DNA of 57,312 nt from Accumulibacter sp. (GCF_023806565.1 NZ_JAMTDV010000131.1:5286-62597), one strand, 5' to 3'; positions 9,472-18,672 are shown, numbered from the stretch's first letter. Numbers and translations are program-made. The notes: generated by a model from the letters alone, not told the origin.

Positions 9472-9544
9472 GGGCTCGCCATTGTGCAGCAAAAGCGCGC
9501 GGCCGGCACGACAGGACGGCTTGCCGTAGGTGCAGGGAGGACGT

Positions 9545-10702
9545 GTGAGACATTGGATCGAAGTACTTCGCTGCTGGGCGCTGGCCTGCCTGATCGCCAC
9601 GTCGGTGCAGGCGGCGCCGCCGGACCCGATCACTTTCGAATATGCGATCGAGCGTGATGACCTGCGCACCGTCCGGCGCTGGCTCGACGAGGGATTGCCG
9701 CCGGATTACGAGGCGGCGCACATCGGTACGGGATTGATGGTCGCCGCCTGGCATGGTCGGGTCGAACTGATGGCCCTGTTCGTCGAGCGCGGCGCCGACC
9801 TGCGGCGCAGCAACCGGCACGGCGAACAGGCGCTGCAACTGGCCGCCTGGGGCGGCCATCAGGAAGCCGTTGACTGGCTGCTCGCGCACGGGGCGCCGCT
9901 CGATCGCGGCGGCAGGCAGTGGAGTGCGCTGCATTACGCGGTTTTCAACGGCCACGAAAAGGTGGTCAGCGATCTGCTGGCGCGCGGTGCCGATGTCAAT
10001 GCGCGCGCGCCGAATGGCGCGACGCCACTGATGATGGCGGCACGCGAAGGACACGAGGGTCTGGCGCGGACCCTGCTCGAGGCGGGCGCCAACCCCCGGT
10101 TGCAGAGTGAGTGGGGCGATAGCGCGCTGACCATGGCGATGCGCTACGATCACCTGCGCCTGGCGAAGATGATCTCTTCGCCGGAGGAATTCGCGATCGC
10201 GGTCAAGGCGCCGCCCGAGAGCTTTGGTCCGGCGACGCGCTCGGCAGCGGTCCCGGCGTCGGTCGATGCGATCCTGCGGGAGATCCGTGCGGCCGAGGCC
10301 GAAGGGAGGCCGAGCGAAGAACTGCACCAGAAGCTTCGTGCCGCGGTCAATGAGTTGCGGCGCAGCGCGGCGCCAGCGGTGGCGAATCGGCCGATGCCGC
10401 GCCCCTACGTTCCGCGCTCGATGGTGATCACCGCGCGGCGGGCACAGCCCGGTGCCGAGCGCGCGCAGTTGCTGGTCGATGGCGCGGGTGGCGGGCCGCC
10501 GGGGACGCCGAGCGGATCGGCAGCCGGCTCGTCGCCGGCGGCGAAAACGACGAACCAGGCTGCCGCGACAAAGGCGCGCAGTCTGGCGGCCTCGCAGGCG
10601 TCGGATCTGCTGCGCCAGATTCGCGTCGCCGAAGCGCAGGGACAGCCCAGTGATCAGCTTCGCCAGCAGCTGTATCAGGCAGTCGAGGCGATGAAACCGT
10701 AG
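9545..10702 (+). CDS. ankyrin-repeat protein with predicted signal peptide
   Basis: This is a 385-residue predicted exported protein. A signal-peptide-like N terminus ends near VQAAPP. Five to six ankyrin repeats follow (for example ATPLMMAAREGHEGLARTLL), then a variable Ala/Pro-rich tail. The tail contains two related segments, ILREIRAAEAEGRPSEELHQKL and a second copy near the C terminus (LLRQIRVAEAQGQPSDQL). I chose GTG 9545 because an AGGGAGGA ribosome-binding site lies at 9534-9541; GTG 9530 is an alternative. Ankyrin repeats mediate protein binding, but the partner and role are unknown. Confidence 0.75.
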   Translation: MRHWIEVLRCWALACLIATSVQAAPPDPITFEYAIERDDLRTVRRWLDEGLPPDYEAAHIGTGLMVAAWHGRVELMALFVERGADLRRSNRHGEQALQLAAWGGHQEAVDWLLAHGAPLDRGGRQWSALHYAVFNGHEKVVSDLLARGADVNARAPNGATPLMMAAREGHEGLARTLLEAGANPRLQSEWGDSALTMAMRYDHLRLAKMISSPEEFAIAVKAPPESFGPATRSAAVPASVDAILREIRAAEAEGRPSEELHQKLRAAVNELRRSAAPAVANRPMPRPYVPRSMVITARRAQPGAERAQLLVDGAGGGPPGTPSGSAAGSSPAAKTTNQAAATKARSLAASQASDLLRQIRVAEAQGQPSDQLRQQLYQAVEAMKP

Positions 10703-10728
10703 GCTGACGGCGAACTCCGCGCCGGGGT

Positions 10729-11979
10729 CTAGTCGTGCTCGACGAGGAAGCGCTGCAGCAGCCGGTTGAGAAAGCGGCGCCCGTGATCGCTGGCGGCGAT
10801 ACGTAGCTGATGGCGTTCGAGCAGGCCCTCCTGCTCGGCCTGACGCAGCGTGGTTTCGATGGCGAGCAGCGGCTGCGCGGTGCGCGATTCGAAGAGCTGC
10901 GGGTCGAAACCGTCGATCAGGCGCAGCGCGTTGAGCATGAACTCGAACGGCAGGTCGGCGGCGGCGACGGCGAACTCTTCCTGCACCGGCGCTCCGGACG
11001 CAGCCCGGGCCAGATACTGCTCCGGTCCTTTCCAGCGCATCTGGCGCAGCACGCGATCGTGCAGCGTCAGCTTGCTGTGTGCGCCGGCGCCGATTCCCAG
11101 GTAGTCGCCGAACTGCCAGTAGTTCAGATTGTGCCGGCAGTGCTTCTCCGCTTTCGCGAAGGCCGAGATTTCGTAATGCCGGTAACCGGCGACCGCCAGC
11201 CGGGCTTCGATCGCGTCCTGCATGTCGGCGCAACTGTCCGCATCGGGCAGGTTCGGTGGCCTGGCCGCGAAAGCGGTGTTGGGCTCGATGGTCAGTTGAT
11301 AGCACGACAGGTGCGGGGGCGAGAAGGAGAGCGCCGTGGCGAGGTCGGCGAGCGCTTCGGCCGGCGTCTGCCCGGGCAGACCGTACATCAGATCGACGTT
11401 GAAGTTGTCGAAGTGGCTGGCGGCGATTTCGATCGCCCGGCGCGCCTGGCGATCGTCGTGGATGCGCCCGAGCGCCTGCAGGTGCCGTCGCTCGAAGCTC
11501 TGGACGCCGAGCGACAGGCGGTTGATGCCGGCGGCACGAAAGGCGGCGAATTTGGCGGCTTCGACCGTTCCCGGGTTGGCCTCGAGCGTGATTTCCGCGC
11601 CGGGGAGGAAACGCAGGCGGCTGCGCAGTGCGGCGAGCAGTTGGTCCACTCCCTCCCCCGAGAGCAGGCTCGGCGTGCCGCCGCCGAAAAAGACGCTGTC
11701 GATCCGGCGCCCCCAGACCAGCGGCAGAGCGCTTTCCAGGTCGGCGATCAGGGCCGCGAGATAGTCGCTCTCGGGCACGGCAGCGGTTCTCCCGTTGCCG
11801 CCTGTTGGCAGCGCGTGCGAATTGAAGTCGCAGTACGGGCACTTCTGCACGCACCACGGAACATGCACGTAGAGCGAAAGCGGCGGCGCACTGCGGAACA
11901 GCGGCTGCTTGCCGGTCAGAGCCGGCAGCTGCTCGTGTGCCAACAGCGGAATGAACGTCCGGCCGCTGCCGCCCGGCAT
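10729..11979 (-). CDS. hemW: radical SAM protein HemW (heme chaperone family)
   Basis: This 416-residue member of the HemN/HemW radical SAM group has C43-x3-C47-x2-C50 (CVQKCPYC), which binds a [4Fe-4S] cluster. GGGTPS and the HemW-type C-terminal region are also visible. Family knowledge points to heme trafficking into membrane enzymes rather than coproporphyrinogen oxidation, and the gene is often found beside rdgB as here. ATG 11979 overlaps the rdgB stop by one base (TGATG), indicating translational coupling. It is the last gene of the kinase-phosphatase-rph-rdgB-hemW run and converges on the ankyrin gene. Confidence 0.9.
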   Translation of the reverse strand: MPGGSGRTFIPLLAHEQLPALTGKQPLFRSAPPLSLYVHVPWCVQKCPYCDFNSHALPTGGNGRTAAVPESDYLAALIADLESALPLVWGRRIDSVFFGGGTPSLLSGEGVDQLLAALRSRLRFLPGAEITLEANPGTVEAAKFAAFRAAGINRLSLGVQSFERRHLQALGRIHDDRQARRAIEIAASHFDNFNVDLMYGLPGQTPAEALADLATALSFSPPHLSCYQLTIEPNTAFAARPPNLPDADSCADMQDAIEARLAVAGYRHYEISAFAKAEKHCRHNLNYWQFGDYLGIGAGAHSKLTLHDRVLRQMRWKGPEQYLARAASGAPVQEEFAVAAADLPFEFMLNALRLIDGFDPQLFESRTAQPLLAIETTLRQAEQEGLLERHQLRIAASDHGRRFLNRLLQRFLVEHD

Positions 11980-12566
11980 CAGCGCCGCGCTTGCAGGCGC
12001 TCGACGAGACGGGCCAGCGCCTGCCCGCGATGCGAACGACGGTTCTTGTCGGCGGCGTCGAGTTCCGCGGCGGTCTTGTCGAGATCGCGGAGGTAGAACA
12101 GCGGGTCGTAACCGAAACCGTCGTCGCCGCGTTCCTGCCGGAGGATCTCGCCGTGCCATTCTCCCTCGGCGATGATCGGTTGTGGGTCTTCGGCGTGGCG
12201 AACGAATACGATCACGGAAACGAAGCGCGCACTTCGCTGGCGCTCTTCGCCGAGTTCGGCGAGCAGTTTGGCGTTGTTGCGGGCGTCGGAACGCGGCTCC
12301 CCAGCGTAACGGGCGGACTGCACGCCGGGCGCGCCGCCAAAGGCGTCGACGCACAGGCCCGAGTCGTCGGCGAGTGCGGGCAGGCCGGTCTGCCGTGATG
12401 CGTGGCGGGCCTTGGCCAGGGCGTTTTCGACGAAGGTGCAGTGCGGTTCGTCGGCTTCGGCAACTCCGAGCTCGCCCTGGGGAACGAGTTGCCAGTCGAG
12501 CGGCGCCAGAATCGCATCGAGTTCCTTGAGTTTCTTGGCGTTGTTCGAAGCGAGAACGAGTTTCAT
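11979..12566 (-). CDS. rdgB: XTP/dITP diphosphatase RdgB (HAM1 family)
   Basis: This 195-residue nucleoside triphosphate pyrophosphatase removes deaminated purine nucleotides (ITP, XTP) before incorporation into nucleic acid. The N terminus [16 protein letters not shown] and the motif [15 protein letters not shown] followed by SARYAG are diagnostic. A C-terminal SHRGQAL matches the family. The start at 12566 overlaps the rph stop by 4 bases (ATGA-type coupling). The stop overlaps the hemW start. Confidence 0.95.
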   Translation of the reverse strand: MKLVLASNNAKKLKELDAILAPLDWQLVPQGELGVAEADEPHCTFVENALAKARHASRQTGLPALADDSGLCVDAFGGAPGVQSARYAGEPRSDARNNAKLLAELGEERQRSARFVSVIVFVRHAEDPQPIIAEGEWHGEILRQERGDDGFGYDPLFYLRDLDKTAAELDAADKNRRSHRGQALARLVERLQARR

Positions 12567-13279
12567 CGGGCAAGCACCTCTTTCTGGTGAGCGATCAGTT
12601 CGCCGATCCCGGTCTCCGCAAGGTCCAGCAACTCGTTCATCTGGCGGCGGGTGAACGGGTCGCCTTCGGCCGTACCCTGGATTTCGACGATGCCGCCACA
12701 GCCGGTCATGACGACGTTCATGTCGGTGTCGCAATTGGCGTCCTCGGCGTAGTCGAGGTCGACGATCGGTGAACCCTGATAGATCCCGACGGAGACGGCA
12801 GCGACGTGGTCCCGCAGCGGGCTCTCGCCGAGCTTGCGCTTGTCGACCAGTTGCTCGCAGGCATCATGGAGCGCCAGCCAGGCACCGGTGATGGCAGCGC
12901 AACGGGTGCCGCCATCGGCCTGCAGCACGTCGCAGTCGAGCGTGATCTGGCGTTCGCCGAGCGCCTTGAGGTCGGTCACCGCACGCAACGCGCGGCCGAT
13001 CAGTCGCTGGATTTCCTGGGTACGACCGCTCTGCTTGCCCTTGGCCGCCTCGCGACCGGTGCGCGTATGGGTCGAGCGCGGCAACATCCCGTACTCGGCG
13101 GTGACCCAGCCCCTGCCGTTGCCGCGCAGAAAGGGAGGTACGGATTCTTCGACGCTGGCGGTGCACAGCACGCGCGTGTCTCCCATTTCGATCAGGACCG
13201 AGCCTTCGGCGTGACGGGTGAATCGGCGGGTAATCTGCACGCTGCGCAATTGCGAGGCGTGGCGGTGGCTGGGGCGCAT
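12563..13279 (-). CDS. rph: ribonuclease PH
   Basis: This 238-residue phosphorolytic 3'-5' exoribonuclease trims tRNA 3' ends. The full PH domain is present: [17 protein letters not shown]-type arginine segment, [12 protein letters not shown] and [20 protein letters not shown]. Length is standard, with no sign of the frameshift known from some laboratory E. coli strains. It sits 8 bases after the PP2C gene and overlaps rdgB by 4 bases, within one minus-strand operon. Confidence 0.95.
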   Translation of the reverse strand: MRPSHRHASQLRSVQITRRFTRHAEGSVLIEMGDTRVLCTASVEESVPPFLRGNGRGWVTAEYGMLPRSTHTRTGREAAKGKQSGRTQEIQRLIGRALRAVTDLKALGERQITLDCDVLQADGGTRCAAITGAWLALHDACEQLVDKRKLGESPLRDHVAAVSVGIYQGSPIVDLDYAEDANCDTDMNVVMTGCGGIVEIQGTAEGDPFTRRQMNELLDLAETGIGELIAHQKEVLAR

Positions 13280-13287
13280 GTGGCTTC

Positions 13288-14226
13288 CTATCGCGAGTAC
13301 TTCTGGATGGTCGAGCGGATCTCTTCGATGGCCCGTTCGATTTCCTCTTCGGTGAGGTCGGTCTTGCCGCCTGGCTGGCGTCCGAATTCGTCGATTCTCT
13401 TGGTCACCGAATCGCGCGGCATCGTTCTCGTCGAGATCAGTCCGCGCCCGCTCCCGTTACCGCTACCGCTGCCACTGTCGGCGCCGTAGGTGTCTCCCCA
13501 GCGCACGGCGATCATCGACAGATTGTCGGCGTGCGGGCCGCCGCGTGCTTCCGCCTGCCCCAGCAGCACCGGCACCGCATCTGCCGGATCGGTGGTCTTC
13601 AGCGAAACGGCCAGAATGTCGGCCGGCAGCACGCTCCATACCCCGTCGGTGCACAGCACCAGCACGTCACCCGTTTCCAGCGTCGCTTTGCGCGAATACT
13701 CGATTTCCGGCTTCTGCTGGCCACCGAGACAGCCGTAGATCTTGTTGCGATCGGGGTGTCCCGGCATCTGCTCTTCGCTGATCACTCCCTGGTCGACGAG
13801 CAGGCGCACGCGCGAATGATCCCGGGTCTGCGCCAGCACGCGGCCATTGCGCAGCAGGTACAGACGCGAGTCGCCTGAATGCGCCCAGTAGGCGACACTG
13901 TTCTGCACGACGCAGGCGACACAGGTGGTGCGTGGCGAGTCGAGCAGGCGATGCTGGCCGGCAAAGTCGAGGATCGCGCGATGAGCGTTGAGCATTCCCT
14001 TCTGCAGAAACATGAAGGGATCTCGCATGCGAGGCTTGAACTCGCGTGGAAACGCGTCGGTCAGCGTCTGCACGGCGATCTGCGCTGCGACTTCGCCATA
14101 GTAGTGGCCGCCCATCCCGTCGGCGACGACCATCAGCAGGGCTTCTCGCGAGTAACAGTAGGCCAGCCGGTCCTCGTTGTTGGCGCGCATGCCGGTTCGG
14201 CTTTCCTGGTAAATCGTGAACTTCAT
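13288..14226 (-). CDS. PP2C-family protein serine/threonine phosphatase
   Basis: This 312-residue cytoplasmic phosphatase has the metal-binding Asp motifs of the family: [35 protein letters not shown] and [10 protein letters not shown]. It probably reverses phosphorylation by the adjacent kinase. After the catalytic domain comes a Gly/Ser linker ([12 protein letters not shown]) and a charged C-terminal helix of about 40 residues. The start overlaps the kinase stop by 4 bases, so the pair is translationally coupled. rph follows after 8 bases. Confidence 0.9.
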   Translation of the reverse strand: MKFTIYQESRTGMRANNEDRLAYCYSREALLMVVADGMGGHYYGEVAAQIAVQTLTDAFPREFKPRMRDPFMFLQKGMLNAHRAILDFAGQHRLLDSPRTTCVACVVQNSVAYWAHSGDSRLYLLRNGRVLAQTRDHSRVRLLVDQGVISEEQMPGHPDRNKIYGCLGGQQKPEIEYSRKATLETGDVLVLCTDGVWSVLPADILAVSLKTTDPADAVPVLLGQAEARGGPHADNLSMIAVRWGDTYGADSGSGSGNGSGRGLISTRTMPRDSVTKRIDEFGRQPGGKTDLTEEEIERAIEEIRSTIQKYSR

Positions 14227-15188
14227 AAGCCTCTGGATTTCCTGAATTTCCCGACCACCTGCCCGAGCCAGTTATCCTTCTGTTGTGGGCTCGGAGAGGG
14301 TGGGGGGAGGGGATCGACGGGTTCGGTGAGCGCCTTCTGCAGTGCGAAGACGCTTTGCGGGCGGTAACGATGGTTGAGGCAGAGGCACCAGTCGATGGTT
14401 TCGAGCAACTGGTCCGAGTACTGACCTTCCCAGCGCACCATGGCAGGGATCATCCGATCCTTTTCCAGACGGTTGTTGGCCGGTTGCGGCGTATTGCCGG
14501 AGATGCAGGCGTACATGGAAGCGCCGACGCTGTAGATGTCGCTCCACGGGCCGAGCAGGTCGCGCTGGGTGTAATGCTCGGGCGAGGCGAAGCCGGGCGT
14601 ATACATCGGCTTCAATATTGGCGTGTCACAGGCCAGGGTCTGGCGTGCTGCACCGAAATCGATCAGGACCGGGATGTGGCTGTTGCGCATGTAGATGTTC
14701 GACGGCTTGATGTCGAGGTGCAGCAGCCGGTGCGAATGCACCTCACGTAAGCCATTGAGCATCTTGGTGAAGACATTGCGCAGAAAGTTTTCGGTCACCC
14801 CGGAGCGGTTCTTCTGGATCAGTTCCTGCAACGTGCGGCCGCTCTCGTATTCCATGACCATATAGACCGTTTCGTTGGCACGGAAGAAATTCAGCACGCG
14901 GACGACGTTGGGATGGGAAAGACCGGCGAGCGCGCGGCCTTCCTCGAAAAAACACTTCATGCCGTAGCGGAAGGCGGATAGGTGATCCTCGGAGATCTGA
15001 GGCGCCGTCTGCCCCTCGCGGCGCAGGGCCAGGGTGTTGGGCAGGTACTCCTTGATGGCGACGCGATGTCCCTCGGCGCTGGTGGCCACGTAAACGATGG
15101 AAAATCCACCCAGCGAAAGCTGGTGCTCGATGCAGTACTCATCGAGCTGGAAACCGGCAGGGAGGGGGTGGTTAGCTTGTGGCGACAT
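14223..15188 (-). CDS. Hanks-type serine/threonine protein kinase
   Basis: This 321-residue soluble kinase has all main catalytic elements: ATP-binding lysine K46 in VAIKEYLP, catalytic D159 and N164 in HLDIKPSN, and metal-binding D177 in DFGAARQ. An activation segment with GFASPEHY follows. The glycine loop is degenerate (LSLGGFSIVYVA). There is no membrane segment and no PASTA domain; the C terminus is a short Pro/Ser tail. With the PP2C gene it forms a kinase-phosphatase switch whose targets are not evident. It is first in a run with rph, rdgB and hemW and divergent from yicC. Confidence 0.9.
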   Translation of the reverse strand: MSPQANHPLPAGFQLDEYCIEHQLSLGGFSIVYVATSAEGHRVAIKEYLPNTLALRREGQTAPQISEDHLSAFRYGMKCFFEEGRALAGLSHPNVVRVLNFFRANETVYMVMEYESGRTLQELIQKNRSGVTENFLRNVFTKMLNGLREVHSHRLLHLDIKPSNIYMRNSHIPVLIDFGAARQTLACDTPILKPMYTPGFASPEHYTQRDLLGPWSDIYSVGASMYACISGNTPQPANNRLEKDRMIPAMVRWEGQYSDQLLETIDWCLCLNHRYRPQSVFALQKALTEPVDPLPPPSPSPQQKDNWLGQVVGKFRKSRGL

Positions 15189-15290
15189 CCTTGTCAGGGC
15201 TATGATTCGCTTATCTAACCATTTTCCGGTGTTTCAGGGTGAAGTGTAAAGCCACCTGCCGACCCACATGAGTCACATGTCACGAATCCG

Positions 15291-16157
15291 ATGATTGTCA
15301 GCATGACCGGCTATGCCGCCAGGACCCGCACCATCGCTGGTGGCAGCCTGCATATCGAACTGAAAGGTGTGAATTCCCGCTACCTCGACTGCCAGTTTCG
15401 CGTTTGCGACGAGTTGCGGGTGGTCGAACCGGCGCTGCGCGAATTGATCGCCTCGCGAGTCTCGCGTGGCAAGCTCGAATGTCGCGTCAACTTCGCAACG
15501 GCCAGCGGTGACGGGCAGCCACCGAGTCTGAATACGGAGCTGCTCACCAGGCTCGCTTCCTTCGACCGCCAGATCCGGCAGGTTCTGCCCTCTGCTGCTC
15601 CCCTAGCGGTCAGCGACGTATTGCGCTGGCCGGGAATTTTCGGTGACCAGACCGTCGACGTCGAAACGGCGGTCCCGGCCTGTCTTGCACTCGCTGGCGA
15701 AGCTCTCGACGATTTCGCGGCGAGCCGGGCGCGTGAGGGAGAGAAGCTGGCTGCCGTCATTCGCGAGAGGGTAGACCGCATGCGCGCCCTGGCGCGCGAA
15801 ATCGAACCGTGCATCCCGGCGGCGCAGGCGATGTTCATCGAGAAACTTCGGCAGCGATTGTTCGACGCGGTGCAATCGGTCGACGACGAACGAATCCGTC
15901 AGGAAGTCGCCGTTTTCGCCGCACGCATCGACGTGGCCGAGGAACTGGCGCGCTTGTCGACCCATCTCGACGAGGTCGAGCGAGTGCTCAAGGCTGGCGG
16001 TGCGAGCGGCAAACGCCTCGACTTCCTGATGCAGGAACTCAATCGCGAAGCCAATACCCTGGGTTCCAAGTCGATGGTCGCCGATATGTCGCAAGCGGCG
16101 ATCGAGTTCAAACTGTTGATCGAGCAGATGCGCGAGCAGGTTCAGAATTTGGAATAG
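15291..16157 (+). CDS. yicC: YicC family endoribonuclease-like protein
   Basis: This 288-residue protein starts MIVSMTGYA, the family hallmark, and ends with the conserved segment KRLDFLMQELNREANTLGSKS followed by a Glu-rich helix (LLIEQMREQVQNLE). YicC proteins have been linked to RNA decay. In many proteobacteria yicC is directly followed by gmk, but here about 2.6 kb separates them. A stem-loop at 16179-16206 follows the stop. Confidence 0.92.
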   Translation: MIVSMTGYAARTRTIAGGSLHIELKGVNSRYLDCQFRVCDELRVVEPALRELIASRVSRGKLECRVNFATASGDGQPPSLNTELLTRLASFDRQIRQVLPSAAPLAVSDVLRWPGIFGDQTVDVETAVPACLALAGEALDDFAASRAREGEKLAAVIRERVDRMRALAREIEPCIPAAQAMFIEKLRQRLFDAVQSVDDERIRQEVAVFAARIDVAEELARLSTHLDEVERVLKAGGASGKRLDFLMQELNREANTLGSKSMVADMSQAAIEFKLLIEQMREQVQNLE

Positions 16158-16178
16158 ACTTGCTGACCGAACCTGGCT

Positions 16179-16206
16179 CACGGTTGCCGCTGCGGCAATC
16201 GCCGTG
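16179..16206 (+). terminator. stem-loop after yicC (terminator-like, no U-tract)
   Basis: CACGG (16179-16183) pairs with CCGTG (16202-16206). Inside, TTGCCG pairs with CGGCAA around a CTG loop, with a 3-base bulge. It lies 22 bases after the yicC stop. There is no T-run, so it may only stabilise the transcript end. Confidence 0.3.
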
Positions 16207-16335
16207 GACCGGAGCCAGTCGGTGACGAAGCTCGCGATGCGTGCCTGTCGGAAGCTATCCGCCGTGCCGTCAACATCATGCCAGACCGAATCGTGCGCCA
16301 CCGACTCGAATCGACCCGCAGCCCGCCGCTGCCGG

Positions 16336-16638
16336 TCAATCCGGCGCGAGATTGCGGTAATGCAGCATCCGCAAGTATTGCGCAACCTCGTCGATGTCCT
16401 CGCTGCTCCATCCCAGCCCTGCAAATTCCTGCCAGCGGCGAACCTCCCGGCGCAGACTCCGCGTGTCGGTGACGGCTTTCCGGTCGCGCCAATGCACATT
16501 GGCGTCGTGGCAGGCCATGCAATGGGTCGAATACAGCAGTTCGCCGCGCGTCGTCGCGGGTGGCGGCACATCGATTGCCGCCAGAACGGTGCCGCAGACC
16601 AGCGCGGTGCCCGCAAACGCGATCGGGAGAATGTTCAT
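16336..16638 (-). CDS. small c-type cytochrome
   Basis: This 100-residue predicted periplasmic protein has a signal-peptide-like N terminus (MNILPIAFAGTALVCGTVLA) and one heme-binding CMACH motif at residues 40-44. The C-terminal part contains IDEVAQYLRMLHYR, typical of small cytochrome c domains. A methionine axial ligand could be M91 in LRMLHY, though the surrounding context is not the classic one. It follows hsp20 by 6 bases on the same strand, so the two may be cotranscribed. Confidence 0.8.
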   Translation of the reverse strand: MNILPIAFAGTALVCGTVLAAIDVPPPATTRGELLYSTHCMACHDANVHWRDRKAVTDTRSLRREVRRWQEFAGLGWSSEDIDEVAQYLRMLHYRNLAPD

Positions 16639-16644
16639 TGGTCG

Positions 16645-17172
16645 CTATTCGACCGGCACCTTCCGGCCTTTGGCCTCCGGAGCCTTGGGCAGGGTGACTT
16701 CGAGGACGCCATCGTTGAAAGCGGCTTTCGCAGCTTCCGCATTGACTTCCGAAGGCAGCCACACGCTGCGCGAGAAGACGCTCGAACGGATTTCGCGCCG
16801 CCGGTAATCGCCTTTTTCCTGCTCTTCCTCTTTCCTGCTCTGCGCTTCGATGGTGATCGAGTCTGCCGCGAGCGAAACGGAGATGTCCTCCTTTTTCACA
16901 CCCGGCAGTTCTGCCCGCACCACGATCTCGTTCTCTCTTTCGATGAGATCGACCGCCGGCGCACGCATCTCCGCAAGACCCGCCCAATCGCGTTCAAAAG
17001 GCCGCATCCAGTGGCCCAGCGACAGGCCACCCATCATCCGGTCCATGAAGCGCTCCATTTGCTCGAACCGCTCCTCGAAGCTTCGGAAGGGAGCAAGTGC
17101 GCCCGGTCGTACGGCAACCGATTTTCCCCCCTTCTCTTCCTTCGCTGTCGCCTTGTCTTCCTTGTCTGCCAT
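16645..17172 (-). CDS. Hsp20/alpha-crystallin family small heat-shock protein
   Basis: This 175-residue protein has a variable, charged N terminus (MADKEDKATAKEEKGGK) and a middle region with the repeated Met/Phe pattern of Hsp20 N-terminal arms. The alpha-crystallin domain runs to the end: VDLIERENEIVVRAELPGVKKEDISV and later FNDGVLEVTLPK. It should be an ATP-independent holdase. ATG 17172 is chosen because AAGGAG lies 9 bases upstream and the longer reading frame lacks homology. The cytochrome c gene follows directly. Confidence 0.92.
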   Translation of the reverse strand: MADKEDKATAKEEKGGKSVAVRPGALAPFRSFEERFEQMERFMDRMMGGLSLGHWMRPFERDWAGLAEMRAPAVDLIERENEIVVRAELPGVKKEDISVSLAADSITIEAQSRKEEEQEKGDYRRREIRSSVFSRSVWLPSEVNAEAAKAAFNDGVLEVTLPKAPEAKGRKVPVE

Positions 17173-17522
17173 GACAATCTCCTTGTTGCAGCTGTCGCCG
17201 CAGAGCTTGCGTGCCAGTGATCGCACGCGCCCTGCCGACGAATTTCTGTGCGAATGACGATGAACCCGGAACTGCGCGATGGTTGTCCACTCTCGCCGGT
17301 ATTGCTGAAGCAGCGCGGCCAACCCGGCACGTTCCCATATCCAGAATAGTGGCGGAACTGCCGAAGTCAAGGCCCTTCTGCCTCGCTTGCCGGAATGCGC
17401 CACACGGCCGGCAGATGGGGAGAAGGTGCGGGCTGCCGCAGCCGGGTCCAGTCCCGAAATTTCACTGTCATCGCTTGGCCCGACATGGTAGTCTTGAAAT
17501 TCCTGTTATGGAGGGAATGAAA
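17173..17522. other. divergent intergenic region between hsp20 and a small exported protein
   Basis: These 350 bases hold no supported gene. A sigma-70-like promoter toward hsp20 is visible at 17343-17370. GGAGGG at 17510-17515 is the ribosome-binding site of the next gene. I did not find a clear heat-shock (sigma-32) promoter. Confidence 0.5.
17343..17370 (-). promoter_or_regulatory. putative sigma-70 promoter toward hsp20
   Basis: Read on the minus strand, TTGACT (17370-17365) and TATTCT (17348-17343) are separated by 16 bases. It would give an untranslated leader of about 165 bases before the hsp20 start, which is long, so the assignment is tentative. Confidence 0.35.
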
Positions 17523-17915
17523 ATGACTATTGCAACCGGTTTCGGCAGACTGCGGTGTACGGCTTCGGCGGCCTGTATTGCCCTGCTGATGACCTGTAGT
17601 ACTGCTGGTGCGGCGGAAGTGCCGCTGGTCGATGGTTCGCAGTGGACCACCTCCAGCGACGACGTCAAGAAAGCCTATCTCGTCGGCCTCGCGAACCTGG
17701 TGCAGGTCGAGGCGGCGTACTACGCGGACAATCCAGCGGTCGCCGAGCGGGGCTTTTCGCCACGAGTCGCCAAGGGCATGCGGGGGCAGACGCTCGGTAG
17801 CGTAATGGAGGCGCTCAATGCATGGTACGCGGCGCATCCGGAGAGCCTGCAGCGGCCGGTGGTCGAGACCATCTGGTTTGAACTGGTCGTGCCGGCGCTG
17901 CCGAAGACCAAGTGA
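17523..17915 (+). CDS. small exported protein, Rap1a/Tai-like
   Basis: This 130-residue protein has a predicted signal peptide (hydrophobic ACIALLMTC, cleavage near AGAAEV). The mature part contains AYLVGLANLVQVEAAYY and a C-terminal helix-rich stretch (LNAWYAAHPESLQRPVVETI) resembling Rap1a-type domains of about 100 residues. Rap1a proteins are known as Type VI immunity proteins in Serratia, but no Type VI genes are nearby, so that role is not claimed. ATG 17523 fits GGAGGG at 17510-17515; ATG 17508 and 17517 are less well spaced. The lipoprotein gene follows after 11 bases. Confidence 0.6.
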   Translation: MTIATGFGRLRCTASAACIALLMTCSTAGAAEVPLVDGSQWTTSSDDVKKAYLVGLANLVQVEAAYYADNPAVAERGFSPRVAKGMRGQTLGSVMEALNAWYAAHPESLQRPVVETIWFELVVPALPKTK

Positions 17916-17926
17916 GGAGACGAGCG

Positions 17927-18157
17927 ATGGAAAGAACTGGATTGGCGTTGGTAATCGCCGCGGTATTGGCGGTCATGGGATGTACCAACATGACGCCGCG
18001 CGAGCAGGGTACAGTGAGCGGGGCGGCGATTGGTGCCGCGGCAGGTGCCGGCATTGCGGCGATTTCGGGGGGTAGCGGCTGGACCGGAGCGGCGGTTGGT
18101 GCCGTTGTTGGTGGCACGGTCGGCAATATCAAGGGTAAGCAACAGCAGGGGTACTGA
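17927..18157 (+). CDS. small glycine-zipper lipoprotein
   Basis: This 76-residue protein starts with a lipoprotein signal peptide ending in the lipobox VMGC, so it should be lipidated at Cys23. The mature part is a glycine-zipper segment (SGAAIGAAAGAGIAAI and AAVGAVVGGTVGNI) as in OsmB/SlyB-like envelope proteins, ending in KGKQQQGY. It probably inserts in the outer membrane. ATG 17927 follows GAGGAG. It lies 11 bases after the Rap1a-like gene, suggesting an operon, and is followed by a terminator hairpin. Confidence 0.75.
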   Translation: MERTGLALVIAAVLAVMGCTNMTPREQGTVSGAAIGAAAGAGIAAISGGSGWTGAAVGAVVGGTVGNIKGKQQQGY

Positions 18158-18209
18158 GTTCGTGGTGCCGGGCTCGCCGTAACTTCGGCCGGCCCGCTTC
18201 TTTTCCGAG

Positions 18210-18236
18210 GAGCCGCGGCGGCGGCTCTTCTTATTT
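18210..18236 (+). terminator. Rho-independent-like terminator after the glycine-zipper gene
   Basis: GAGCCGC (18210-18216) and GCGGCTC (18221-18227) form a 7-bp stem with loop GGCG, followed by TTCTTATTT. It lies about 50 bases after the lipoprotein stop and touches the stop codon of the convergent gene. Confidence 0.6.
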
Positions 18237-18590
18237 GGTGATCGCGTTGTTGCGACCGGAAAACTGGTCGCTCATGCGAAATGCCGCATCGCTGAACTGG
18301 CCCTGAGGCTTTTCGCTGCAGTAGCGGTTGACGAACTGCTCAACCGTTCCTGCCGAGATTGCCGACACCTGCTGGCTCTGATTTGCGTAGTTGTGGCCGG
18401 AGAGAACGCCGCGTACCCAGGCGACGTAAATCGCACGCTGGTCGGCATCGTCCTTCGACGCCGACCAGGCGCGACATGACATGTCGTCAAACCCGACGAT
18501 CTTCAGGGGCACGGCGGCGTCAAGCGCTGCCAGCGGCAGCGCGCCAAGCAGCAGAAGAGCGCCGAGCCGAATCAGTTTGCATCGAGACAT
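18231..18590 (-). CDS. small exported protein of unknown function
   Basis: This 119-residue protein has a signal peptide (LGALLLLGALPLAALDA) and a mature part with two cysteines (MSCRAWSAS and VNRYCSEK) that could form one disulfide. The arrangement, with WVRGVLSGHNYANQ between the cysteines, resembles small acid-stress or HdeA-like periplasmic proteins, but I cannot assign it firmly. It is convergent with the glycine-zipper gene and divergent from gmk (228 bases between starts). Confidence 0.6.
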   Translation of the reverse strand: MSRCKLIRLGALLLLGALPLAALDAAVPLKIVGFDDMSCRAWSASKDDADQRAIYVAWVRGVLSGHNYANQSQQVSAISAGTVEQFVNRYCSEKPQGQFSDAAFRMSDQFSGRNNAITK

Positions 18591-18672
18591 TCACTTGCTC
18601 CTCGCAGACTCAATCTGGCAGGCCGCAATTCTCGTCGGTAAAGCCGGGCGAGTCCATGCCCCCGCGCGGCAT

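Noticed and set aside
8432-11857. Minus-strand open frame of about 1140 codons across trmB, the ankyrin gene and hemW
   Set aside because: Arg/Ala-rich composition without domains, and it crosses several well-supported genes on both strands.
17523-17915. Type VI secretion immunity protein
   Set aside because: Only a loose resemblance to Rap1a; no effector or secretion genes nearby.
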